Shown: positions 41,416 to 51,167 of the stretch, piece after piece
How positions within the stretch are numbered: position 1 is the first letter of the stretch
Layout: every line of letters begins with the position of its first letter
Assembly: GCA_905221605.1 (NCBI GenBank)
Contig: CAJNDS010002230.1
Location: forward strand, 298,501 to 362,500
Length of the DNA stretch: 64,000 nucleotides
DNA from: Symbiodinium natans
Taxonomy: Eukaryota > Sar > Dinophyceae > Suessiales > Symbiodiniaceae
Direction: 5' to 3'
Position numbers and translations under genes: made by a program
Notes under the pieces: generated by a model
The model's database searches: none
Seen by the model: the letters and a program-made list of their open reading frames with translations, nothing else
Told to the model about the DNA's origin: nothing

Positions 41416-41945
41416 ACCCTAAACCCTAAACCCTAAACCCTAAACCCTAAACCGTAAACAGAGTTTAGGGTTGAGGGTTTCGGGTTGAGGGTTTTAGGGT
41501 TTAAGCCAAGTCAACCCAAAAAACCCTGAGGCTCCAAACACGGCTGCAAAGGTTTAGTGTTTAGGGTTTAGGGTTCAGGGTTTACGATTTAGGGTTCAGG
41601 GTTTAGGGTTTAGGGTAGGGTTTAGGATTTAGGGGTTAGGATTTTCGGTTTACGGTTTAGGGTTTAGGGCCAAAGTTTAGGGTTGCCGAATCCAAACTAC
41701 CCCACATAGACCGAGAGCCCGCAAGCCCTCAACCCAGAAGTGAGTTTGGGGCCTAGGGTTGAGGGCTGTCGGAACCTCTCACCTCATAAACAGCCCGCTA
41801 AACGTTTTTAAAACAGTTTGTTTAGGCAGCTTGGGGTGTTTTTTGGGGGTGGCTATGGGGGTTTACGTCTTTTAGGGTTCAGGGTTTAGGGGTTTCATGG
41901 TTTATGGGTTTCAGGGTTTCAGGGGTTTTGCTCAACCCTGCACCC

Positions 41946-42033
41946 ATGGACGGTTTTGTTAGAGCATTTGGGGCTTCCATGGTGCCGGGAGCAGGCTATC
42001 GGCGTCCCCATGGACCAAGCTCCAGACTCAGTT
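41946..42033 (+). CDS. Possible start exon
   Basis: ATG 41946 opens MDGFVRAFGASMVPGAGY then RRPHGPSSRLS before running into a TA microsatellite. No donor identified. Confidence 0.3.
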
Positions 42034-42572
42034 TGTTATATACATATTATATGTATATATATATATATGCTTAGGGTCTGATTCTCGGGCTCAGGATCGA
42101 GGGCGGTTTTGGGGTAGGTTGGCTTGCTTGAGACTTACGGGGTTGATAGGTTTTGGGTTTAGATGTTTAGGGCCTAAAGGTTTAGGGGCTGTTACGGTTT
42201 CAGTTTGAAGGGTGAGGATGCTTTCCGGTTTGGCATCGATCCGTTGCAGGGTTTAGGGTTCGGAGGACCCCCGCCCAGGGTCGTAGGGTTGTTGTCGGGT
42301 TTAGGGTTTAGGGGGCATTCAGGTTTGGCCGAAAGCCTGAAACCCTGCAACTCTACACCAGACCTCCCCCTTTAACTCCAAGCCCTGAACCCCCGAAGCC
42401 CCAAAAAACCCCCTAAACCCTAAGCCCTGAACACTCTAACCCCTAAACCCTTAAGTCCTTAAACCCCTAAAGCCTAAACCCTAAAGCCTAAACCCCTAAA
42501 CCCTAAACCCTAAACCCTAAACCCTAAACCCTAAAGCCTAAACCCCAAACCCTAAACTCTCCGAGTCCCAAG

Positions 42573-43209
42573 GTCTGGGCCTTTGGTGACGACGCGAATG
42601 ATGTGCGAATGCTCACAGAAGTTGGTTCCAGTCTCAGACTTGAGGTTTTAGGGTTTCGGTTTAGGGTTCGGGGTTTAGGGTTCAGGGCTCAGGGTTTGAG
42701 GTTTAGGGTTTAGCGTTTGGGTGGGTCCGGAAACCATCTCGAAAGCTGTAGCACCCGAGTCAAGTGTTTTTTGGGCGTATGGTTCAGGGCGCTTAGACCC
42801 CATATCCGGCAACCCCACACACTAAAACCCAAGCTCTTAGAGAGTAAACTCCAACCCATCAATCAACAAAGTTACGTCCAATGCCCTACGTATCAAAACC
42901 CTCACCCCGGTGAATATTCTCGAAATAGCAGTATCATGAGTACTCAACAAGAAACCCTAATTTTGGAACTCATTTCAGATTCATTCTGTCCGTAGCCCTC
43001 TACACCCAAAACCCAGACCCCAAACCCTACACCCTAAACCCTAAACCCCAAACCCCAAACCCTAAACCTTAAACCCCTAACCCCTAAACTCTTACCCCTA
43101 AACCCAGGTTTCTCTCAACCTCCGAGGTTGGGGTGTGCGCATGGCCAACCACCTGCCAGCGCTGGCGGGGGTCGGCCGGGGTCTCATGTGCCCGAGTTCG
43201 CGGGGCTAG
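42573..43209 (+). CDS. HAD-hydrolase-like gene end (two exons)
   Basis: Exon 42573-42644 (acceptor CGAGTCCCAAG, donor GAG|GTTTTAGGG) reads VWAFGDDANDVRMLTEVG. GDxxNDxxML is motif IV of Cof-type HAD phosphatases, which binds the Mg2+ ion. Exon 43127-43209 (acceptor CAACCTCCGAG) contains WGVRMANHLPALAGVGRG and stops with TAG. It fits the GVAMxNA segment that follows motif IV in that family, though the phase of this junction is unresolved. Substrate unknown. Confidence 0.5.
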
Positions 43210-43705
43210 CGGTTTCGGATTTTGGCGTTGTAGGACGTCTGGGACTTAGGAGTTTAGGGGTTCAGGGGCTTAGGGTTTAGTGAATTCAGGTTTTAGGGCT
43301 TTCGACTCTTTCTTTTAAGGCACATTGAGGCACCTGTCTGGCGCGCAGGGGTTTGGTTGGGGCTTCAAGGTTGTTTGGGTTGAGGGTGCACAACGGTTTA
43401 AGAGGGGAGGCTTTCAGTTTTTCTTTCTTAGTTCGTTTTTTGAGGGGGGGGGAGGCGGGGGGTGGGGTTGGGACTTGGGTAAATTATTTCGCCCGAAATC
43501 CACCTTGGGGTTCAGTAGATCTGCCCAGAAGTGCTCCCGTACCCCGAAACCCTAAACCCCTAGCCCCTAAGCCCTAAACCCTAGACCCTAAACCCTAAAC
43601 ACCTAACCCCTAAACCCCAAACCCCTAAACCCTAGACCCTAAACCCTAAACCCTAAACACCTAACCCCTAAACCCCCAAACCCCGAAACCCTAAATCTGC
43701 TGCAG

Positions 43706-43795
43706 TTCTTTGCAGCCCAAGGCCGCGACGTGACCGAGTTCACGAATGAGGAGACGCCCTTCCCTCCTCCCCCGACGAGATCCGAGAGACTTTGA
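43706..43795 (+). CDS. Predicted terminal exon
   Basis: Acceptor CTGCTGCAG (or TTCTTTGCAG 17 nt later). Reads FFAAQGRDVTEFTNEETP then PPPPTRSERL, TGA. Confidence 0.45.
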   Translation, partial: FFAAQGRDVTEFTNEETPFPPPPTRSERL

Positions 43796-44121
43796 ACCCT
43801 AACGCCCTAAAACCTCTGAAGCGCCCAAAACTCCAAATGCCCTGAAGCCCTCAAAACCCGAAAAACCCCAAAACCCCCCAAACCCTAAAACGCCTACAAC
43901 CTTAAAACCGTAAACCTTAAAGCCCGCAAGGCCCTCAAACCCACCTAAAACCCGAACACTCATGAAGCCCAAAAGCCCCAAAATCCCAAAAACCCCAAAA
44001 CCCCCTAAAACCCCGAAACTCCAAAACCCAAAAACTCTGAAACCCGAAAACCCTGACACCCCAACAGCCCTAAAACCCAAAAAACCCAAGCCCTAAAACC
44101 CCTAACCCCCCCCCCCCCAAG

Positions 44122-44156
44122 CCCTTTTTGGAGGCTTTCGGTTTGGGTGGCGCCAG
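44122..44156 (+). CDS. Predicted 35-nt exon
   Basis: Between a C-run ending AAG and CCAG|GTGTGAG. Reads PFLEAFGLGGA. Confidence 0.3.
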
Positions 44157-44351
44157 GTGTGAGGTTTTTTGAGTCTGTGCTCGAAGCCCTGGGAAGCTTT
44201 AGGGTTGTTAAAAACCCCGAACCCCCTGAATCCCTAACCCCAAGAACTCTAAACTCTAAACCCTAAAACTCTAAACCCCAAACCCCGAAAACACCGAAAA
44301 CCCCAACACCCCTGAGCTCAAAAAGGAACATTTGGAACCCCAAGACTCGAG

Positions 44352-44618
44352 GAGGATGGGGTTGCCAAGTACCTCCTGGCACATCTGCTTCAAGGCTTGG
44401 CGTGGGTTCAGGGTGTAGGGTTCAGGGTTTAGGGTTAGGGTTTAGGGTTTAGGGTTTCGGGTTTCGGGTTTCGGGTTTAGGGTTTGGGGTTTAGGGTTCA
44501 GGGTTTAGGGTTTAGGGTTCAGGGTTTAGGATTCAGGGTTTAGGATTTAGGGCTTAGGGCTTAGAACTTGCAGCAAGGAACTTTCGTTTTCTGCTTGGTC
44601 TCCCGTCCTCTACTTTAA
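44352..44618 (+). CDS. Predicted two-exon gene end
   Basis: Exon 44352-44405 (EDGVAKYLLAHLLQGLAW, acceptor AGACTCGAG, donor TGG|GTTCAGGG) and exon 44574-44618 (QGTFVFCLVSRPLL, acceptor AACTTGCAG, TAA). Phase 0 junction. Confidence 0.45.
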
Positions 44619-44781
44619 GTTTTTGGGGCTGTTGGGTCTCCCGCCCTAAACCCTACATAAGAAGTTGTGAGCCGAACCCTATATAACCAGAACCTTAAAC
44701 CCTAATCTCTATGCCCTAAGCCCTGCGAGTACACTAAACGCACCTCCTTTGAAGTGTTCTGAAGCATGGGCGCCTGGGTCG

Positions 44782-44835
44782 TATCGGGTATATAAGGGGC
44801 ACAAAACATTTCAGGGCCCGTACTACGCGACCATG
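44782..44835. repeat. Short inverted repeat
   Basis: GGTCGTATCGGGTATATAAG pairs imperfectly with the opposite strand of CCCGTACTACGCGACC. Possibly a remnant of a family-1-like element. Confidence 0.3.
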
Positions 44836-45014
44836 TAACCAGCCCTGAACCCTAAACCGGGTTTAGGGTTTAGGCTAAACCCTAAACCCTAAACCCTAAA
44901 CCCTAAACCCTAAACCCTAAACCCTAAACCCTAATCACTAAACCCTACACCCTAAACCCCAACCCTAAACCCCAAACCCTAAACCCTAAACCCTGACAAG
45001 TGTGATCGCCACAG

Positions 45015-45069
45015 GGTCGGAAGCCTTTCAATACACCGATGGCACCTTCCTGCTCAACTGCGGTCAAGG
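45015..45069 (+). CDS. Predicted exon
   Basis: Acceptor GATCGCCACAG after CCCTAAA; donor GG|GTTTAGGG. Reads SEAFQYTDGTFLLNCGQ. Confidence 0.45.
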
Positions 45070-45375
45070 GTTTAGGGTTTAGGGTTTAGGGCTTAGGGTT
45101 TAGGGAATGAAGGAGTGGTGTATCACCTTACTTGCAATGACTGCTATTCTGTTTATACTACCCAGCAGTACCACCGAAGGACGGGTTTGTTCGGCTTTTC
45201 CTTGCGCTCTGTCCATGCCTGGGTTATGAAGTTGAAGAATCACATATGAAGGTTTTTTTCCGTGTGCACTGGGGTTTAGGGTTTAGGGTTTAGGGTTAGG
45301 GTTTAGGGTTTAGGAAACTAGGGTTTAGGGTTTAGGGTTTGGGGTGCTCTCCGTGTCTCATTCTTTCCGCTGCAG

Positions 45376-45772
45376 CCATGCGCATCCCCTGCTGGCCTTT
45401 CTTTGAAGTATCTGCCCGCTTTCGTTTTTGACCTCTTTTCGTCTCCGGTGCACGAAGCTGCCAGGAAGATTCAGGGCCCCGAAAACGAACCAAAAACGTG
45501 CACATCACATCTTGGGGTAGCTGAGTGGCAGCCTTTTGCCCTTTTTTGGGTTATGGGTTCCCTTATAGAAGTACTTGACACCAAAAAAGGGTATCCTTAT
45601 TGTAACCTGGTTACTGGGCTACCATGATGTGGACCGATCCCCATCTACAGGTTGTCAGGCTCCTTCCTTGCTTGTGCCGGACGCGCTTCCAGCCAACACC
45701 TTCAACCCAAACCTTACGGACTACCCTCAACAAGCGTTTGCAAGGAGCTATAGGGAGTTGGCTGACCTCAGG
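45376..45772 (+). CDS. Predicted two-exon segment
   Basis: Exon from 45376 (acceptor TTCTTTCCGCTGCAG) reads CASPAGLSLKYLPAFVFD then SSPVHEAARKIQGPE; open to a stop at 45625. A GG|GTTATG donor at 45552 would end it earlier. Exon 45651-45772 (acceptor CCATCTACAG, donor AGG|GTCCAC) reads CQAPSLLVPDALPANTFN...ELADLR. The roughly 100-nt segment between them has family-1-like inverted ends. Confidence 0.45.
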
Positions 45773-45814
45773 GTCCACAAGCCCTACACCCTAAACCCTA
45801 AATTTAAACCCTAA

Positions 45815-45895
45815 GCCCTAAGCCCTAAGCCCTAAGCCCTAAGCCCTAAGCCCTAAGCCCTAAGCCCTAAGCCTTAAGCCCTAAGCCCTAAGCCC
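45815..45895. repeat. (CCCTAAG)n block
   Basis: About eleven nearly uniform 7-bp CCCTAAG units, a homogenised variant of the telomere unit. Confidence 0.85.
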
Positions 45896-45939
45896 GAAAC
45901 CCTAAACCCTAAACCCTAAGCCCTAAACCCCACCAAGAG

Positions 45940-46002
45940 TCGCTGTTGCTCCAGGTGGCGCGCCCAAAGCAGCGAAGTGACTCTTCCAGGGTCAGGTCGC
46001 TG
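45940..46002 (+). CDS. Predicted exon
   Basis: Acceptor CACCAAGAG; donor CTG|GTAGGG. Reads SLLLQVARPKQRSDSSRV then RSL, 21 codons. Confidence 0.4.
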
Positions 46003-46027
46003 GTAGGGCCAAGTTTGTTTGAGAAGT

Positions 46028-46165
46028 AACAGTAACAGGTTCAGGGTTTAGGGTTTAGGGTTTAGGGTTTAGGGTTTAGGGTTTAGGGTAACAGTAACAG
46101 TAACAGTAACAGAAACAGTAACAGAAACAGTAACAGTAACAGTAACAGTAACAGTAACAAGGTTT
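46028..46165. repeat. (GTAACA)n microsatellite split by TTTAGGG
   Basis: AGTAACAGTAACAG is interrupted by about 47 bp of TTTAGGG units and resumes as TAACAGTAACAG for about 70 bp. Confidence 0.85.
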
Positions 46166-46256
46166 ACAGTGTTGAGGGTTCAGGGTTCAGGTTTTAGGGT
46201 TTAGGGTTGAGGGTCTAATTTTAGTCTACTTCGGGCTGTGGACTGTTTACGCGCAG

Positions 46257-46333
46257 GCCGTGTGAAATGTGAAGCGTTGCCCGTTGCAAGGTTGTCGACG
46301 GGGCCCCTGACTCAGAACAAGCCCTATACGTAA
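46257..46333 (+). CDS. Predicted terminal exon
   Basis: Acceptor TTTACGCGCAG. Reads RVKCEALPVARLSTGPLT and ends QNKPYT, TAA. Confidence 0.4.
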
Positions 46334-46823
46334 GCCCCCCAGCCCCAATTGCTAGGCCTTCTAAACCCAAAAACCTAAACCCTAAACCCTCGTCAAACCC
46401 CTGAACCCTGAACACTAAACAACTCAGCATTTTGGCCTTAGCTTCTGAAGGTTTTACCTAAGGTATATGCTTGAGATCTCACATTTCTTCTAAATACCTC
46501 ACCTCAACTCTAAACCCTAAACCCTAAACCCTACACCCTAAACCCCTAAACCCTGAACCCTGAACCCTGAACCCTGAACCCTACACCCTAAACCCTAAAG
46601 CCTAAACCCTAAACCCTAAGCCCGAAGCCCTAAACCCTGAACCCTGAACCCTAAACCCTAAACCCTAAGCCCTCAGCCCTAAACCCTAAACCCTAAACCC
46701 GAAACCCTAAACCCTGAACCCTGAACCCCAAACCCTAAACCCTAAGCCCTAAGCCCTAAACCCTAAACCCTAAACCCTAAACCAAAAAACCCTAAACCCT
46801 AAACCCTAAACCCTACTCTAAAG

Positions 46824-46938
46824 TGGGGCTCCTGGACCTGGGACCACGAAGCTCTGTGAGAGCTCCGCCGGTCTAAGGCTACCCGACCTCTCCTTCGAAT
46901 CCCGCGACCGGCAACCTAGAACCTTGAACCCCTAAACC
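46824..46938 (+). CDS. Predicted exon, frame uncertain
   Basis: Acceptor CTACTCTAAAG. One frame reads VGLLDLGPRSSVRAPP; another GAPGPGTTKLCESSAGLR then PDLSFESRDRQPR. Both look coding. Confidence 0.3.
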
Positions 46939-46954
46939 CCTGAAGCCCTAAAGC

Positions 46955-47170
46955 CCTAAAGCCTTAAACCCCTAAACCCCTAAACCCCTAAGCCCCTAAA
47001 CCCCTAAACCCCTAAACCCCTAAACCCCTAAACCCCTAAACCCCTAAACCCCTAAACCCCTTAAGCCCCTAAGCCCCTAAGCCCCTAAGCCCCCCCTAAA
47101 CCCCTAAACCCCTAAACCCCTAAACCCCTAAACCCCTAAACCCCTAAACCCCTAAACCCCTAAACCCTTA
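46955..47170. repeat. (CCCCTAAA)n block
   Basis: About 26 nearly uniform 8-bp units, complementary to TTTAGGGG. Confidence 0.85.
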
Positions 47171-47315
47171 AACCCCTAGACCCCTAGCCCCGAAGCCCCT
47201 AAACCCCTAACCCCTAAATCCCTACACCTTTAAACCCGGAACCCTGAACTCCGAACTCTAAGCCCAGAAGCCCCTGAAACCCCCAAGCCCCTAGAACTCC
47301 CTCTCTCTCCGGGAG

Positions 47316-47785
47316 GGCAGGCCCCCGTGTACAACTGACCCTTCGACACACCCGGCCCGATGTCTCAAGGGCCCCAGCCGAAGTAGTTTAGGATGTAGGC
47401 TCTGAAGCTTGCAAGCTCAACACTCAGACGTGTCCACTATATAGGTGGCGAAAGCCGAGTTGCAATAACTGGCTGGTTCTTAGCCGGGAATTTAGGAAAG
47501 AGGTACCCCATATAATCCCTTGAGGGGGAGAACTTGTGCCTGGGGAAAATATCTGAGCAGATCGGGTCAAGGGGATCGGTTGAAGAGGAGCCACACAAAT
47601 CGCGCCCTCAAAGCAGCAGAACACCCTCAACCCCAACTGCAGAAAAAGAAGGTTTAGGCAGGGTTCAGGCTTTCGGGCCGAGAGAAGCCTCCCCAAGAAG
47701 TCCCAACAAAGTCGGCAATACGGCAGCCATCCACTGCAGTCATGGCGGCTGCCATCATGGACATGCTGTTCTCCAAGTTGTCTGA
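47316..47785 (+). CDS. Predicted two-exon gene end
   Basis: Exon 47316-47385 (AGPRVQLTLRHTRPDVSR..., acceptor CTCCGGGAG, donor GTA|GTTTAGGA) and exon 47669-47785 (AFGPREASPRSPNKVGNT..., ends GHAVLQVV, TGA; acceptor GGGTTCAG). Phase 0. An alternative last exon would start near 47732 (MAAAIMDMLFSKLSE). Confidence 0.4.
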
Positions 47786-47863
47786 GTAGCTTGGCAAAAA
47801 CAAAAAGCGTAAACCAGACCCCCCTCCACCCCCAACCGAAATTCCCCGAAGAAACCTAGACCC

Positions 47864-48163
47864 TTAATGTTGCACCCTGTTTAGTGTGGGGGCCCCCCCC
47901 CCCCGAGCAGTCGCGGGGGTGGATGGGATCCTGATTACACGGCCCGGGGGCTCATATGATTTCAATAGGGAGGAGTTTAGATAGGTTCAAAAGGGGCAGC
48001 GATGCCCGGTTATCTTTTTTAAAGGCGCGCCGCGTGGAATTTTCTTACGGCGCCCGGACGATTTGTCTTTAAAGAGGGACTCCCAAACAGTCAGCATGTC
48101 CTGAATAATTCGGCCAGTTTGTCTTTAAAGCGGGGGCCGATACTAAACCGGGTGCAACATTAA
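47864..48163. mobile_element. MITE with TTAA ends (family 3)
   Basis: Left end TTAATGTTGCACCCTGTTTA; the right end, on the other strand, is TTAATGTTGCACCCGGTTTA. The arms run about 34 bp into a GGCCCCC motif. TTAA at both outer ends is the target duplication typical of piggyBac-like elements. The interior has a direct repeat TTTGTCTTTAAAG (about 48062 and 48119). No transposase. Confidence 0.75.
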
Positions 48164-48258
48164 ATGTCAAAACAGCGTGAAATCTCTAAGCCCAGCGCCC
48201 GAAAGCCCAAAACCCCTCAAACCCTACCCCAAGCCCCTAGCTAAACGTCCTCTTGCAG

Positions 48259-48466
48259 CCTGAACACCCTAAGACAAGTTCAAAGAGCCAATGGCTCGGC
48301 AGCAACCCAAGCCCCCCAAGCCACCAAACCCAAAGATCTGGGGGGGCATCTACAGCGCCCAGGCCGTGTGACCCCACTGTTCAGAGCCTTTCTGAGTCCC
48401 CTTCTCGTAGGATCGTTTGTTTCCTTCTGTGGTTGCGGCATGTTGCGCCCTGCGCAGCTTACCTGA
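48259..48466 (+). CDS. Predicted terminal exon
   Basis: Acceptor CGTCCTCTTGCAG. One frame reads LNTLRQVQRANGSAATQA... and a hydrophobic FLSPLLVGSFVSFCGCGM, with TGA 48464-48466. A second frame (starts PEHPKTSSKSQW) is open to 48525. Confidence 0.4.
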
Positions 48467-48929
48467 GCACCCCATGGCCGCCAAAACGCACCCCAGGACC
48501 CACGCTCGAAACCCTAAAGCCCTAATCGCCTCCAAACCCTAGGCCCTGAACCCAATATCCTTCTAGTCCCACACCCGCAACCCCCAAAAACTTGAAAATC
48601 CTACACCCTGAACCCCAATAACCTGAAAGCCCTGAACCCTAGAACCCTCGAGCCCCAAACCCCAAATGCCCCAAGCGGGAAATGCCAAGTGCCTACCAGG
48701 GTGGAGCCGCGAACGGTGGTGGTTCTTTTGCCCGGGCCTTGTGGGGTTTGTGGGTATTACGAGCTTAGGGAGGGGTGCAGGGTTCACGGGTTCAGGGGTT
48801 TAGGGTTCAGGGCCGGCGTGAAGGGTTCAGGGTTTAGGGTTAGGGGCTTAGGGTTCAAGTGTCTAGGGTTCAAGGGTAAAGGGTGTTACGGAAAAGACGG
48901 CAAGAAGGGGGGGGGGGTAATTATGGTAC

Positions 48930-49110
48930 ACGGTCCGCACCTTACCTACTCAATCAGTTTGAATTGAGTTGATTTTGGGCTGTAGTATAGGGGCCTTACT
49001 AATGAGAATAGGGTTTTGGGGGTTAGTAACGACTAATGGGAATAGGGTTAGTAGTAGTAGAAACTAATTCGACCCCTATTAGTTAGGGTCGGGTTGAGTG
49101 GGCTCCCGTC
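48930..49110. repeat. Repeated AATAGGGTTTTGGGGG segment
   Basis: GAATAGGGTTTTGGGGG at about 49005 recurs at about 55092, and ACTAATGNGAATAGGG occurs twice locally. A dispersed low-copy element of unknown nature. Confidence 0.45.
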
Positions 49111-49131
49111 AGTTCCATACATGTTATGCAG

Positions 49132-49215
49132 CATCGTGCGCTTGAAAGTTTCGGTCGCAGTGTTGGCTTCCTGAGGGCCTGGATCTATGCGGCGATTGTA
49201 CGTAGGCAATCCTAA
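49132..49215 (+). CDS. Predicted terminal exon
   Basis: Acceptor CATGTTATGCAG. Reads HRALESFGRSVGFLRAWI then YAAIVRRQS, TAA. Confidence 0.45.
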   Translation, partial: HRALESFGRSVGFLRAWIYAAIVRRQS

Positions 49216-49332
49216 GCCCTTACACCCCAAACCTAAGCCCTAGACCCCAAAAACCTAAACGGTGAACCCCAAAAACTAAGCCCCAGACAGACCCCGAAAC
49301 CTAAGTCCTAAAACCCCTAGAGACCAGATGGA

Positions 49333-49427
49333 GGTTTCCGAAATTAGGGGTACCTTATCGGGGTCCGTACTATAAGGGGATCCTACTATTTGGGATCTAT
49401 GTTAGGGGACCCCTATTTTCGTAAACC
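49333..49427. mobile_element. 95-bp inverted-repeat element
   Basis: Left GGTTTCCGAAATTAGGGGTA; the right, on the other strand, GGTTTACGAAAATAGGGGTC. The core repeats GGGGTCC/GGGGATCC. Probably a diverged family-1 relative. Confidence 0.55.
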
Positions 49428-49452
49428 CCCCAAACCTCAAATGCCTGGGAAG

Positions 49453-49548
49453 ACCAGGCTGCTTGCCTACGTCCTCCTCCAGCTCAGCCGCGCCGGGTCT
49501 AAGGCGACAGGGACATGGGGCTTAGGTCCTAGGGTGGCTGGATGTCGG
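49453..49548 (+). CDS. Predicted exon
   Basis: Acceptor GCCTGGGAAG, donor CGG|GTTTAGGG; 32 codons, phase 0 both ends. Reads TRLLAYVLLQLSRAGSKA and ends GPRVAGCR. Confidence 0.45.
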
Positions 49549-49589
49549 GTTTAGGGTGAGGTTGTTTTGGGTTTAGGGTTGTTGGGTTG

Positions 49590-49690
49590 TAGGGTTTATG
49601 GGGTTTATAGGGCTTATAGGGTTTATAGGGCTTACAGGGTTTATAGGGTTTACAGGGTTTATAGGGTTTTTAGGGTTTTTAGGGTTTTTC
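49590..49690. repeat. (GGGTTTATA)n block
   Basis: 9-bp variant GGGTTTATA/GGGCTTATA changing to GGGTTTTTA at its right end. Confidence 0.75.
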
Positions 49691-49836
49691 GGGTTTCTAG
49701 TACAGGGTTTGGGGTTTGGGGTTGAGGGTTCAGGGTTTAGGGATCCTCAAAAAGCCGCCTAGGTTGGGAAGGTTGGTTGTTCTCACGGGAGTTTCGGGTG
49801 AGAAGTCGCGCAACTATTGCCAAAACTGGTCTGCAG

Positions 49837-50092
49837 CCATATTTGGCATGGCTGATGACCCTGATTCTCACTTGCCATGTCTATGTCTACTTCCATTTAT
49901 GATCTCATGGAACCTTCTAGCTGAGAGGCTGATCTGAATCAAGGACCAGTTCCTTGGGTTTAGGGTTTAGGGTTTAGGGTTTAGGGATATCCCTTCTAGC
50001 TGAGGGCATTCCGAAGGGCCCATGGTTTCGATCAACCCCGCTTGTTCTGCAACTGGTGACATCTGTTCAGACACCTTGAATGCGGCCCGTCA
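49837..50092 (+). CDS. Predicted exon interrupted by a TTTAGGG insertion
   Basis: Acceptor GGTCTGCAG. Reads IFGMADDPDSHLPCLCLL... to MISWNLLAE, then TGA 49935-49937. A 13-bp direct repeat (49913-49925 and 49992-50004) flanks a 66-bp segment rich in TTTAGGG. After the second copy the same frame resumes as LLAEGIPKGPWFRSTPLV and ends TSVQTP, TGA. This may be one exon with a recent insertion or newly gained intron, though no canonical GT-AG pair fits exactly within the repeat. Confidence 0.45.
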
Positions 50093-50321
50093 ATACAATT
50101 TTCGAGAACTGGTCGTCTAGGGTTTGAGGGGTTTGTGGTTTAGGGCTTATGTAGTTCTAGAGTCTCAAGGCTTTGCGCTCAACTCAAATTTTTAAACCCC
50201 AGAGCCTTGCAACCATAAACCCTAAACCCTAAGCCCTATACCCTAAACCCTAAACCCGAAACCCGAAACCCGAAACCCTAAACCCTAAACCCTAAACCCC
50301 AGGCCTCACACTCGGCGCCAG

Positions 50322-50375
50322 GCAAGTTCGGAAGCCACGGGCGACAAGGGCTTCGATGACGAGGCGCCCGCCTAA
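50322..50375 (+). CDS. Predicted terminal exon
   Basis: Acceptor CGGCGCCAG. Reads ASSEATGDKGFDDEAPA, TAA in unique sequence. Confidence 0.4.
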   Translation, partial: ASSEATGDKGFDDEAPA

Positions 50376-50519
50376 GGGAGTGTCGGGGGCGGGGGTTTGA
50401 ATTTGGTTCCTCTTTCAAGGCTTTGGGGGTGCTGAAGGCCTAGCCCTTATCCCTAAGCCCTAAGCCCTAAACCCTAAACCCTAAGCCCGACACCCTAATC
50501 CCTAAACCCTCATTGGCAG

Positions 50520-50618
50520 GGCCTGGAGCACATGGGCGTGGGCCAGATACCTCCTGGGAAGCAGCTGGGCCCAAGCTGGGAAGATCGGCGGCCAGCCGGT
50601 TTTGGGGTTCATGTGCCG
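50520..50618 (+). CDS. Predicted exon
   Basis: Acceptor TCATTGGCAG after CCCTAAG; donor CCG|GTTCAGGG; 33 codons. Reads GLEHMGVGQIPPGKQLGP and ends RRPAGFGVHVP. Confidence 0.5.
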
Positions 50619-51090
50619 GTTCAGGGTTTAGGGTTTAAGGTTTCCCGCTTGCGCTCCACCCTCGTCTTGACCTTTGCGGGTTTGGGTCGTCTAGGCCTTG
50701 GTGTCTGAGGGTCGGCGTTGGGGGCTGGCTGGCGCCGGGAATCCTTGTGAAGCCCCTGCTGGGAGGCCTCGGGTGTCGTTAAGAGCTCTGGGAGGTCTCT
50801 GGAAGCGAAAAATGGGGAGGCCCTGGCAGGCGTCTGGGAGGCTTCGGTGTCTAAACCCTAAACCCTAAACCCTAAACCCTAAACCCTAAACCCTAAACCC
50901 TAAACCCTAAACCCTAAACCCTAAACCCTAAACCCTAAACCCGAATCCCTAAACCCTAAACCCTAAACCCGAATCCCTAAACCCTAAACCCTAGACCCTA
51001 AACCCTAAACTCAAAACCCTAAACCCTAAACCCTGAACCCAAAACCCAAAAACGCAAACCCGAAACCCCAAACCCTAAACCCTTGCACAG

Positions 51091-51161
51091 GAAGCTGGAG
51101 ATTGCGCTGGACCCACCCTCGGGCCTCCACTGGAGCAACCCCGAGGACGATTCCCGAAGAG
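51091..51161 (+). CDS. Predicted exon with GC donor
   Basis: Acceptor CTTGCACAG after CCCTAAA. Reads KLEIALDPPSGLHWSNPE then DDSRR. The only plausible donor is GAG|GCTTTAGG, i.e. a GC variant of the usual GTTTAGG. Confidence 0.45.
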
Positions 51162-51167
51162 GCTTTA

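Noticed and set aside
43799-44089. 96-residue minus-strand Gly/Phe/Val ORF
   Set aside because: Translation of degenerate CCCTAAAAC units; no support.
46028-46165. CRISPR-like repeat-spacer array
   Set aside because: Simple hexamer microsatellite without spacers; genome is eukaryotic.
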